This document shows, in pieces, positions 1 to 7,522 of a stretch of DNA of 13,628 nucleotides. Each line of letters begins with the position of its first letter. Within the stretch, counting starts at the first letter, position 1. Source of the DNA: Deltaproteobacteria bacterium (GTDB lineage Bacteria > Desulfobacterota_B > Binatia > UBA9968); contig JAPUHZ010000236.1 in the NCBI GenBank assembly GCA_027297485.1, positions 1 through 13,628 on the forward strand, in the 5' to 3' direction. The notes under the pieces were generated by a model. The model did no database searches and was not told where the DNA came from. It worked only from the letters and a program-made list of their open reading frames with translations. The position numbers and the translations under genes are program-made.

Positions 1-3000
1 GTGATCCCTTCAGCTGTCATTTCTTCCACCAGAGAGTGAAAATCCCCCTTGTCCGTCAATCCATCCGAAAGAACCAAGACGTGCTTGATCGCTGCCTCCT
101 TGGCAGAAAAAGAACGGTAGGCCTCGATCATGGCCTTGTAGAGATCGGTGCCGCCATCGGATTGAAGAGAGAAGAGACGCTCAGGGACCCACCCCCCCTT
201 TCCTACTCGATGAAAGGGAAGGACCCAATCCCACTCCGCATCAAAGGCAAGAACCCCCACTTGGTCGGAAGGGTTAAGGAGATCCGCGGCTGCCATGGCC
301 GCCGCCTTGGCTAAGTCCAGCTTGGTCGCCCCCTGTGGCCCTTCTCCCATGCTCCCTGACTTGTCCAGGACAAAGAGGAGCGCCACATGTGGAAGATCCA
401 GGCGGGAAGGGGGCCTCATCTCCACCGGAAGGACCCGTTCTAACGGGGTCCTGTAGTACCCTCCTGCTCCGTAGCTCTGGGATCCGCCGATCACTATCAA
501 ACCGCCTCCTAGATCCCTGACATACTTTTCGATGACCTCCATCTTCGCCTGAGAGAGACGATAGGCAGGAACGTTATCAAGAACCAAGAGATCAAAAGCC
601 GATATCTCAGGCAGGGAAAGAGAGATCTTTTCCGGAGGGGATTCAACCACTGAGTATCCCTGAACTGTCAGGACACGGGAGATGAAACGTTGGCTGTCTC
701 CTTGAGAGTGAAGGTAAAGGACTCTTGGGGGACCTTTGACCTCGACAACTCCTTGCAGGAGATTGTTCTCGGGAAGGGTGTCCTCGGCAGATTCGACTAA
801 GAGCTCAAAAGTATGGCTCCCCCTATCTCTCAAGCTTTCCCTGAAGCTGACCCAGTTAGTCCCAGTCTTTAAGGTTATTTCCTGTTCCCTCTGGATGACG
901 CCGTCCCGCAGGAGCTTTACCCTAGCAGAGGCCCCAAAAAGGCTTTCGATAGCTCCCCTCACCTCAAAGCTCTCCGCGCTGTCCACCTGACGAGGCAAGA
1001 CTAGGTCGCTCAGATAGATCTCGTTTTTGCCTTGAGAGAGATTCAGGCGGAGGACCCAAACCGGGACACTATGAGAACGGAGCAAAGGCACGACCCGAGA
1101 CGCCTCCCCACGATTCTCATTGCCGTCGGAAATAAGCAGGATTCTTCCCTGACGTTTCTCACCCATCTGGGCTAGGGCCGCCTGAAGCGCCGCTTGAACG
1201 TCCGTCTCTTCCCGTCCAACTTCAGGAGAAAAATCGGCCAGGCTCAAATCGCTGCGCGGGAAAAACTCCCATTCAGGTCGTCGCCCGAAAAAAAGAAGCC
1301 CAGTTCGCGTCTCAGGTTTCTGGATACGGCGAGCCTCCTCAAGGATGTGAAGGGCCTTGTCCTTACCCTCCTGTCCCACGCTACGGGAAAAATCCACTGC
1401 GAGAACCACATCCAAGGCGTCGGTGGCCTTAAAAACCCTAGGATTGACTATGGCGATGACAACTGCCGCCAGGGCCAGGAGGCGAAAAGCCAAGGGATAA
1501 AAAGACCCCCCACTGCGAAAAACAAAAAACCCTTCCACCAGAAGCAGGCTAAAAACAACCATGAGCAGAAAAGGCCAGAGGGACAATCCTTTTTCCGCCC
1601 CCTCTCCATCTCTCCCCTCGACGCCAGCCAGCCCTTGCTCACGGACCCGCGAACTAATCTGGGATTCGCTCTCGCTGAACAGATTGACGGCGAACTGACC
1701 TTCCCTGCTTTTGGTCTTGAAGGTGTAAAATCCGGCATCATAAGTATCAGCAAAGGGCAGAGGGTTGGAGAGGACCCTCAGTATCTCCCGCCTGCCTGAG
1801 GGGTTCGTCACCTCGACCTCGTCATCCGTCCCCGGTAAGTGGAGGGCATAAGACCTCCCTGCCAGAACGCTGGCTGCCGGAAACTCGGCCATTGTCGGGT
1901 GGAGCCATTCCAAGGCATTACTGAAGAGAACAGGAAAGGCAACCCTGAAAGGCAGGTCGGAGGCTAGAAGGTCAAAGCCAAGGACTAAGGCCCTAAGCCT
2001 ACCCCTCTCGAGCGCGAAGATCAGCGGGCCTTCTTTGGACCGGACTAAGGTGACTCCTCCTCCCGTCGGAATGAGGCGCAAGGCCTCCTTGATATAGACA
2101 TCATCGAGACGAACTCCCTCTGTTAGAGGATGTCTGGTAACCGAAGGAAGGGGCCGGGGGTTTAAAACCTTCCCGCTCACCTCCAAAGGGAGACCTTTAG
2201 CAACGGTGTTGATGAGAATGAAATTTCCTTCGGTTAGCGATGGAGACGGAATCCCATCCAAAATGATAATGTCATATTGTTTAAGCTGTCGGGAAAAAAC
2301 TTCCGGGACCAATCGTTCTACCGATGTTAACTGGACGTTAGGGAGGAAACGAAAGAGACTCTCCAAAAAGGGATTACCCTTGCCCGCATAGAGAACACGG
2401 GTAGGAGAAGATCTGGACAGCGCTAGAAAGGCCCGGTTGTCCGTCGAAAAATCGTCTTCGATCCCCAAAAGGGCTGTGGCCCGTCCTCTTAAAACTCCCC
2501 GATAGGGGTAGGTCAGGACCCGACTTTCCTGCGGTCCGATATCGAGCTTCTGCTGTGCCAAGGTCCTTTCTCCCATCGTCAGGGTCAGCGGGGTCTGGAC
2601 CGGGCGGGGAGTGAAGTTCTTGACGTTGATCATGATCTCGTAGTGGTTCGAAGGCGTCGGAAGACGTCGAAACTCGAAGCCCATGATCCCGACATTCTGG
2701 TTCCTGCCCTCAACTCTGATCAAACGGAGATGGGGAGAGTCCCAGGGAAGCTCTTCAGCCCCGTCGAAGGCGCCGTCGCTCAATACGACCACCCGATCAC
2801 GGCTTCCCCGCTTCAAAAACGAATGGGCAAAGAGAATCGCCTCTTTAACCTGGGCAGGGGCGTCCGTAGGCCGCAAAGTGCGCCCCAAATCCTTGAGTCT
2901 CCGCTTGTCCGTTGTAAAGGGCGATAAAACCCGGGGAATGGGACCCGCCCCAATCACCATCATCCTCTGATCCGACGGCATAGAGTCGATCAGAGAAAGG

Positions 3001-3356
3001 AATTCCTTACGGGCGTCATCAAACCGGCTTCCCGATCGGCCTCTGGCCTTCATGCTCGCGCTCAAATCAACCACGACCACGGCGTCGCCCGCTGGAGCGC
3101 CATAGTGAAGGAGCGAGGGATCGGCCAATGCCGCAATGAGGATCATGACGATCAGGATCTGGAGAATAAGAAGGAGGTTCTTCTTTAACAACCACCCAAG
3201 CCTCTTTCCCACAGGCCGTTCTTTGAGGACCCGTTCCCAGAGAAAGAGGGTTGTGGTTCTGACTTTGAGCCCCTTGGGCCTGAGGCTGTGAAGAAATAGG
3301 ATGAGGGGAACGGCGCCTAAGAGGAGGAGAAAGGAAAACGGAGAACCCCAAAGCAT
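1..3356 (-). CDS. BatA-like giant fusion protein with three VWA domains and two glutamine-amidotransferase-like regions (3' end beyond window)
   Basis: One uninterrupted frame of 1118 codons from ATG at 3356 to the left edge; I checked the frame codon by codon and found no stop. Order seen: membrane helices at about residues 8-24 and 59-77, typical of BatA/aerotolerance proteins; VWA1 with MIDAS DLSAS (D97) and later SDG; a beta-rich stretch and an amidotransferase-like region to about residue 560; helices at about 594-612 and 625-643; VWA2 with DFSRS (D655) and SDG; an amidotransferase-like region around 874-985 containing GGSQSYGAGG but no obvious catalytic Cys; VWA3 with DKSGSM (D998), GGTD and SDG. 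VWA domains bind a divalent metal and partner proteins, and MoxR ATPases commonly act with them. The halves up to and after about residue 590 resemble proteins usually encoded by separate genes, so I infer a fusion. It starts 3 bases after the DUF58 stop. An in-frame TAA at 3360-3362 blocks any earlier start. The ribosome-binding site is weak (AGGAG lies about 13 bases upstream), consistent with translational coupling. Confidence 0.88.
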   Translation of the reverse strand, partial: MLWGSPFSFLLLLGAVPLILFLHSLRPKGLKVRTTTLFLWERVLKERPVGKRLGWLLKKNLLLILQILIVMILIAALADPSLLHYGAPAGDAVVVVDLSASMKARGRSGSRFDDARKEFLSLIDSMPSDQRMMVIGAGPIPRVLSPFTTDKRRLKDLGRTLRPTDAPAQVKEAILFAHSFLKRGSRDRVVVLSDGAFDGAEELPWDSPHLRLIRVEGRNQNVGIMGFEFRRLPTPSNHYEIMINVKNFTPRPVQTPLTLTMGERTLAQQKLDIGPQESRVLTYPYRGVLRGRATALLGIEDDFSTDNRAFLALSRSSPTRVLYAGKGNPFLESLFRFLPNVQLTSVERLVPEVFSRQLKQYDIIILDGIPSPSLTEGNFILINTVAKGLPLEVSGKVLNPRPLPSVTRHPLTEGVRLDDVYIKEALRLIPTGGGVTLVRSKEGPLIFALERGRLRALVLGFDLLASDLPFRVAFPVLFSNALEWLHPTMAEFPAASVLAGRSYALHLPGTDDEVEVTNPSGRREILRVLSNPLPFADTYDAGFYTFKTKSREGQFAVNLFSESESQISSRVREQGLAGVEGRDGEGAEKGLSLWPFLLMVVFSLLLVEGFFVFRSGGSFYPLAFRLLALAAVVIAIVNPRVFKATDALDVVLAVDFSRSVGQEGKDKALHILEEARRIQKPETRTGLLFFGRRPEWEFFPRSDLSLADFSPEVGREETDVQAALQAALAQMGEKRQGRILLISDGNENRGEASRVVPLLRSHSVPVWVLRLNLSQGKNEIYLSDLVLPRQVDSAESFEVRGAIESLFGASARVKLLRDGVIQREQEITLKTGTNWVSFRESLRDRGSHTFELLVESAEDTLPENNLLQGVVEVKGPPRVLYLHSQGDSQRFISRVLTVQGYSVVESPPEKISLSLPEISAFDLLVLDNVPAYRLSQAKMEVIEKYVRDLGGGLIVIGGSQSYGAGGYYRTPLERVLPVEMRPPSRLDLPHVALLFVLDKSGSMGEGPQGATKLDLAKAAAMAAADLLNPSDQVGVLAFDAEWDWVLPFHRVGKGGWVPERLFSLQSDGGTDLYKAMIEAYRSFSAKEAAIKHVLVLSDGLTDKGDFHSLVEEMTAEGI

Positions 3357-3359
3357 TGT

Positions 3360-4250
3360 TTATCTTACACTCCTGACTTGACGCAGGCTGAGAAGGACAA
3401 AGTCGTCAAAAGGAGTCTGAGTGGTGGTCCGGAGATAATCCACCTGGCGACTGCTACAAAATGATTCGATCTCTTCAAAGTAGTCCTGGATCTCCTTGTG
3501 GATGCGCCGAACCAAATCGGCATCCAGAAAAAGTCTCCTCTCTTTCTCGCTCTCCACATCGAACAGCGAGACATCTCCCCAGGGCTCGAGGTGGCTCTCT
3601 CTCTCATCCAAGATGTGGATGACCAAAAGCTGGTATTTTTTCCTCAGCAGCTCCTCCAGCCCGGCGCGGTACCCCCGAGGATCAAAAAGGTCGCTCAGGA
3701 GCACCACCAGACCCGGACGCGGAAAGAGAGAGAGGAAGGATTTAACGGAAGTCTGTAGGTCTGTTTCTCCCTGACAGGAGAGACCCCCTAAGAAGTTGAA
3801 AAGGGTAAGGATCTGCTTCCTCCCCCTCCCCAGGGAGAGGGAGGAAAGCAGATCGGAGGAGAAAGTCGCCCCTCCTACCCTATCGAGGTTTTTAAGCCCG
3901 ATGTATCCCAGGGCAGCGGCTACACTTTTGGCATATTCGATCTTCGGGGGGTTTCCCTCGGCCATGGAGCGGCTCGCATCGAGCAAGAGGTAAACGTTTG
4001 CCTCCTCTTCAGCCGTAAAGACCTTGAGGAATAGCCTGTCCAGTCGGCGGTAGATATTCCAATCGACATAGCGGAGATCGTCACCCTGCTGGTATTTCCT
4101 GTAGTCGGAGAATTCGAGACTGAAGCCTTTCTTGGGAGAAGGGTGTTCCCCCTTGGCTCCAGACCAAGAGAGTCGTTTTGCAACCAATCGGAGCCGCTCC
4201 AATTTTTTAAGAAAATCAGGCTGCAAAAAATTTGGTAAGTTCTCCGCCAT
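3360..4250 (-). CDS. DUF58 family protein (VWA-like, MoxR-associated)
   Basis: A 296-residue protein with the hallmark DUF58 core: FSDYRKYQQGDDLRYVDWN at residues 47-65, then a VWA-like strand and MIDAS motif LLLDASRSM (D91, S93, S95). DUF58 proteins are regularly encoded next to MoxR ATPases and are thought to act as cytoplasmic VWA-like adaptors in envelope-related or chaperone-like systems; the precise function is unknown. No signal peptide or membrane helix is visible. It begins 5 bases after the MoxR stop, with AAGGA overlapping the end of that gene, and is followed after 3 bases by the large VWA protein in the same frame. Length is normal for the family. The family call is firm; the role is inference. 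Confidence 0.93.
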   Translation of the reverse strand: MAENLPNFLQPDFLKKLERLRLVAKRLSWSGAKGEHPSPKKGFSLEFSDYRKYQQGDDLRYVDWNIYRRLDRLFLKVFTAEEEANVYLLLDASRSMAEGNPPKIEYAKSVAAALGYIGLKNLDRVGGATFSSDLLSSLSLGRGRKQILTLFNFLGGLSCQGETDLQTSVKSFLSLFPRPGLVVLLSDLFDPRGYRAGLEELLRKKYQLLVIHILDERESHLEPWGDVSLFDVESEKERRLFLDADLVRRIHKEIQDYFEEIESFCSSRQVDYLRTTTQTPFDDFVLLSLRQVRSVR

Positions 4251-4255
4251 GATCC

Positions 4256-5263
4256 TTACAGAATCTCCGTGACCTGCTCCAGCACCTCCTCCAAAACCTT
4301 CTCTGTAGTTATCCCTTCTGCGTCCGCCTCCAGGTTGAGAATGATGCGATGGCGGAGACTGTGCAATACGACTGCGCGGATGTCATCAAAAGAAACATTG
4401 GGTCTTGCTGAGAGGAGGGAACGGGCCTTGGCGGCTAGGATCAAACTCTGCACACCCCTGGGGCTGGAACCGTAGAGAACGAATCTCTGCGCTAAAGAAA
4501 CACCACCATCACTCCGGGCGCCCTGGGGATGGGTGGCAAGAACCAACCGTGCCGCATAGTCCTTTACCACCTCGGCCACCGGGACTTCTCGCACCCACTC
4601 TCTGATTTTTAGAACACCCTCGGCATCCAAAACCTTCCTGGGTGAAGGGGGCGGAGAGCCGGTGGTCAGATCGGCGATCCGCACCAGCTCCGCACGGCTC
4701 GGATATCGGACCAATAGCTTGAAAAAAAATCTGTCGATCTGCGCCTCCGGCAGGGGGTAGGTCCCTTCCATTTCGATGGGATTCTGCGTCGCCAGAACCA
4801 TAAAAGGACTCTCCAAGCGATGCGCCTTACCCCCCACCGTAACGGTTTGCTCTTGCATCGCCTCCAACAGGGCAGATTGGGTCTTAGGGGTAGCCCGGTT
4901 GATCTCATCAGCCAATACGATTTGGGCAAAGATGGGACCCCGCTGAAAATCAAAGACCTTTTTCCCCTGTGGGTCATCTGTAAGGACATTGGTGCCCGTG
5001 ATATCAGCAGGCATGAGATCCGGGGTGAATTGAATTCGGGAGAAAGTAAGGTTCAAAATCTCACCCAGACTACGCACCATCAGAGTCTTGCCCAATCCCG
5101 GTACCCCTTCGAGGAGACAGTGACCCCCGCAAACCAGGGCTATAAAAAGCTGCTCCATTAACTCTTCATGACCCACAAGGACCCGGCTCATCTGTGCCTT
5201 CACCTCTTCAAAAGAGCGGCGGCAACTGCCCATTCTTTCTCGGACCTCTGCTAATGCCTCCAT
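4256..5263 (-). CDS. MoxR-family AAA+ ATPase
   Basis: A 335-residue AAA+ ATPase of the MoxR group. Walker A GVPGLGKT is at residues 53-60, Walker B with IVLADEIN at 115-122, and the sensor-1 strand VLATQNP just before residue 163; the family-typical EAMQEQTV and YPLPEAQIDRF follow in order. MoxR ATPases power maturation or remodelling of partner complexes that contain VWA proteins, which fits the DUF58 and VWA genes immediately downstream. I chose ATG at 5263: the upstream GAGGGG sits about 7 bases before it, whereas the alternative GTG at 5269 would leave almost no spacing and add only two residues. The gene lies 85 bases after the preceding gene, and that gap contains a large palindromic element. 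Confidence 0.95.
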   Translation of the reverse strand: MEALAEVRERMGSCRRSFEEVKAQMSRVLVGHEELMEQLFIALVCGGHCLLEGVPGLGKTLMVRSLGEILNLTFSRIQFTPDLMPADITGTNVLTDDPQGKKVFDFQRGPIFAQIVLADEINRATPKTQSALLEAMQEQTVTVGGKAHRLESPFMVLATQNPIEMEGTYPLPEAQIDRFFFKLLVRYPSRAELVRIADLTTGSPPPSPRKVLDAEGVLKIREWVREVPVAEVVKDYAARLVLATHPQGARSDGGVSLAQRFVLYGSSPRGVQSLILAAKARSLLSARPNVSFDDIRAVVLHSLRHRIILNLEADAEGITTEKVLEEVLEQVTEIL

Positions 5264-5284
5264 AATCACTCCCCTCGTTTACTG

Positions 5285-5351
5285 TAAGCGTTCAGCCGAC
5301 AGTTAAGCTGTCAGCCCTTGTATTTGCTGAAGGCTGATACCTGAACGCTTA
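5285..5351. repeat. 67-bp palindromic intergenic element with nested inverted repeats
   Basis: TAAGCGTTCAG at 5285-5295 is the exact reverse complement of CTGAACGCTTA at 5341-5351. Inside lie GACAG-TTAAG-CTGTC (5298-5312) and a second arm pair TCAGCC (5311-5316) / GGCTGA (5332-5337), so the strand can fold into a branched, cloverleaf-like shape. Short TCAGC-type words recur in both orientations. On the minus strand the first three bases of the element (5351-5349) are the TAA stop codon of the preceding gene. No transposase is present; it could be a small non-autonomous repeat or a structured operon-internal RNA. There is no T-run after it, so a simple terminator is unlikely. Confidence 0.75.
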
Positions 5352-6779
5352 TCTTTTATCTCCGGTCAACCCCAGTGAGAGAAAATAGTTCTTGATGGTC
5401 TCCTTGAGCCCTTCCGGGATCTGTTCTGAGGCAAGCTCTTCTTCCGCCTGTCGCCGGTAAGAGGTCATTACCTCTTCCTGCGAGATCTCGCTTTCCCGGG
5501 CTCGAGGCTCTCCCCTAAATGTCAAACTGCCGCTCCTGCCTTCCCCCAATAGCCCTTTAAGGTAAGTTGCGGCGGGCGCACTGAAGGGAGGAGGAGTTTG
5601 GAAGACTTTGTCCTTTGTCCCTGGTTGATCCCCCGCAAGGCTCCCCTTCCCCCTGGCCCTCTCGGCCTCGGATAGCCAGCCCTCTTCACCCCGTCCGGCC
5701 TCCCGGAATGCTTGCTCCGTATTGCCCTCACCCCCTTTGAGTAGACCTCCAAGAAACTCCCTGATCTCTAGGAGGGTGTGGCGATCGAGCCCTGCATTAA
5801 CCCCCTTCTTAAGCTTGTTAAGAAATCTATCGAGATCTTTTCTGCCCAGCTTCTCAATCGACAAGAGCTCTTTCTCAATCTCTTCCCTTAGGAGGGAGAG
5901 ATTGCTAAGCATCCGGAGAATCTCCGGTCCTAGCTTGACTCCCCGCCTAGCTGAGTCATGGAGACTAAGGGCATGTTCTAATGTCTCCAGCTCTGCCTTT
6001 AAACCCAAAAGCTCCTCTCTGGGGACTGTCGGAAAATGGATATCGGAATCCTCGGATGCCACTGGGCCCATATCCCCAATCTCGCTAACCACTCCGGCAA
6101 GATCCTCGCCCAGCTTCTTTTCACTCATCTCCCCTCTGAGCCTCTTCTCTGCAACCTCCTCTAAGGCATGGGCTATTTTGAGGCTCTCGGTTAGCCCCTG
6201 CGATTCTGCTCTCTCCTGAAGGTCGTGGGAAAATTCCTTAAGTTTCTGGGCTAAGGAAGTGGACTGAGATCCTTCAACGTCCTTCTCAAAATGAAACCCG
6301 ATATCGAGCCAAACGAGCAGCAGCCAAAGAAAAAGGAGGGGTGGAGTGAAAAGGGCATGCCAAGGGAGGCTTCTCTTCAATAGGGCCCTGGGATCTAACC
6401 CCCTGAGCTTTTCCCCAGTCTCCTTAAGGACCAATAGCTCCGCAACCTTCTTTTCTTTTCGGCCGAGGATTTCCCATGCCGTGATGGCCCGTTCCTGCAG
6501 GTGAAGGGCTTTATCCAAGAGAAAGAGAGTTCGTAGGGATTCCCTGCTCCCCCAAGGGCGGAGCAGAAAAAACCCTGGGGCCAGAATCAGAAAAAATACC
6601 AGAGGAAGAGAAAAAGGGCTGACCCAAGAGGGCAGCAGTCCCCTGATAGGAAGAATCATAAGAGAGGCAAGGAGAGAGTAGAAAAAGACTGAAACAATAA
6701 TTTTCTCTCTTCTCTTAACCCTCTCCCATTTGAGAAGCCCCGAAAAGCTCTCCTGCAGAATGTTCCCCTCGTTGATCAA
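5349..6779 (-). CDS. Membrane protein with three N-terminal helices and a long helical charged tail, function unknown
   Basis: A 476-residue protein I cannot assign firmly. Hydrophobic helices are at about residues 27-45, 55-73 and 140-160. Between the second and third is the segment LLDKALHLQERAITAWE (about 87-103), reminiscent of DUF4175-type membrane proteins. Residues about 170-345 are rich in Leu, Glu, Lys and Arg in a pattern expected of coiled coils, and 350-430 are polar and Gly/Glu-rich, probably disordered. The start is TTG at 6779, overlapping the upstream TGA stop (TTGA). AAGGGAG lies about 8-9 bases before it, and no ATG is available near the N-terminus. The last codon before the stop abuts a palindromic element that supplies the TAA. 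By context it is a membrane partner in the MoxR/VWA cluster. Confidence 0.8.
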   Translation of the reverse strand: MINEGNILQESFSGLLKWERVKRREKIIVSVFFYSLLASLMILPIRGLLPSWVSPFSLPLVFFLILAPGFFLLRPWGSRESLRTLFLLDKALHLQERAITAWEILGRKEKKVAELLVLKETGEKLRGLDPRALLKRSLPWHALFTPPLLFLWLLLVWLDIGFHFEKDVEGSQSTSLAQKLKEFSHDLQERAESQGLTESLKIAHALEEVAEKRLRGEMSEKKLGEDLAGVVSEIGDMGPVASEDSDIHFPTVPREELLGLKAELETLEHALSLHDSARRGVKLGPEILRMLSNLSLLREEIEKELLSIEKLGRKDLDRFLNKLKKGVNAGLDRHTLLEIREFLGGLLKGGEGNTEQAFREAGRGEEGWLSEAERARGKGSLAGDQPGTKDKVFQTPPPFSAPAATYLKGLLGEGRSGSLTFRGEPRARESEISQEEVMTSYRRQAEEELASEQIPEGLKETIKNYFLSLGLTGDKR

Positions 6780-7522
6780 AGAGAGCTCTCCCTTCTAAGA
6801 GCCCACCAATAAATAACCAGAGCTGATCCCAAAAGTAAAAAGTGAAATAGGAAATGGACAGCCGGGGCTGACCACTGCCGCCCCCAAAGGACCAGCGGGG
6901 CCATATCTTCTCTTCCCAGATAGGATAAAAGAAAAGCAATAGGATTCAGCGGGAGATAAAGGAGAGCGGATAGAAACAATAGAGAGACAAAGAAGCAGCG
7001 CATGACGGCCTGGCGGCTTTCGACCCTATTTTCCCATAGAGTAAGAGCCACTAAACTCCATACACCATAGCTCAGCGAATAAAAGAGAAGAAGGAAAAAA
7101 GTAAATAGGATGGATCCCGCAGTGGCCCGAGCAATCACCCCTGCCCAAATTAAAAGCGGAGAGGCGAGAAGGACGAAGATCATCGCCTGGAGGCAGAGAA
7201 GGGCAAGCTGACCCAGGGCTATTTCAGAAATGCGGAGCCCCTCCTGATGGAGCCAGCGCTCTAAGGGAAGAAATCTCCATGGGACAAACTCCTGATTGGC
7301 AATTCTTAAACCAAAATAAACGACCAAAATCAACGCAGCAACAGACGAGACCTTGAAAAGATTGGCGGGGCCCATCCAGACATGAGGATCAGAGGACGGA
7401 AGAAAAAGGGTCAAGAACTCGATCGGAGCCAGGATGATGAGGAAATAGAAATAGGCAACGAACCCATGCCCCTCTAGGAGATAAATCCGAATTCCCTCTT
7501 CAAAGACCGGGTTCTTTCTCAT
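6776..7522 (-). CDS. Six-helix integral membrane protein, possibly ABC-2-type permease
   Basis: A 248-residue, very hydrophobic protein with six predicted membrane helices at roughly residues 21-41, 53-71, 97-125, 132-160, 173-195 and 220-243. Size and helix number fit ABC-2-type permeases such as those of the NosY or GldF kind, but I see no diagnostic motif and no ABC ATPase gene beside it in this window. The ATG start (7522) overlaps the stop of the preceding gene (ATGA), so translation is probably coupled. The stop overlaps the TTG start of the next gene. Operon placement makes it part of the same envelope cluster as the MoxR and VWA genes. The membrane topology call is secure; permease identity is a guess. 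Confidence 0.82.
   Translation of the reverse strand: MRKNPVFEEGIRIYLLEGHGFVAYFYFLIILAPIEFLTLFLPSSDPHVWMGPANLFKVSSVAALILVVYFGLRIANQEFVPWRFLPLERWLHQEGLRISEIALGQLALLCLQAMIFVLLASPLLIWAGVIARATAGSILFTFFLLLFYSLSYGVWSLVALTLWENRVESRQAVMRCFFVSLLFLSALLYLPLNPIAFLLSYLGREDMAPLVLWGRQWSAPAVHFLFHFLLLGSALVIYWWALRRESSL

Noticed and set aside
1194..1799. A 201-codon plus-strand open frame
   Set aside because: It lies antisense to the continuous VWA-fusion frame, whose VWA motifs are clear, and has no recognisable domain.
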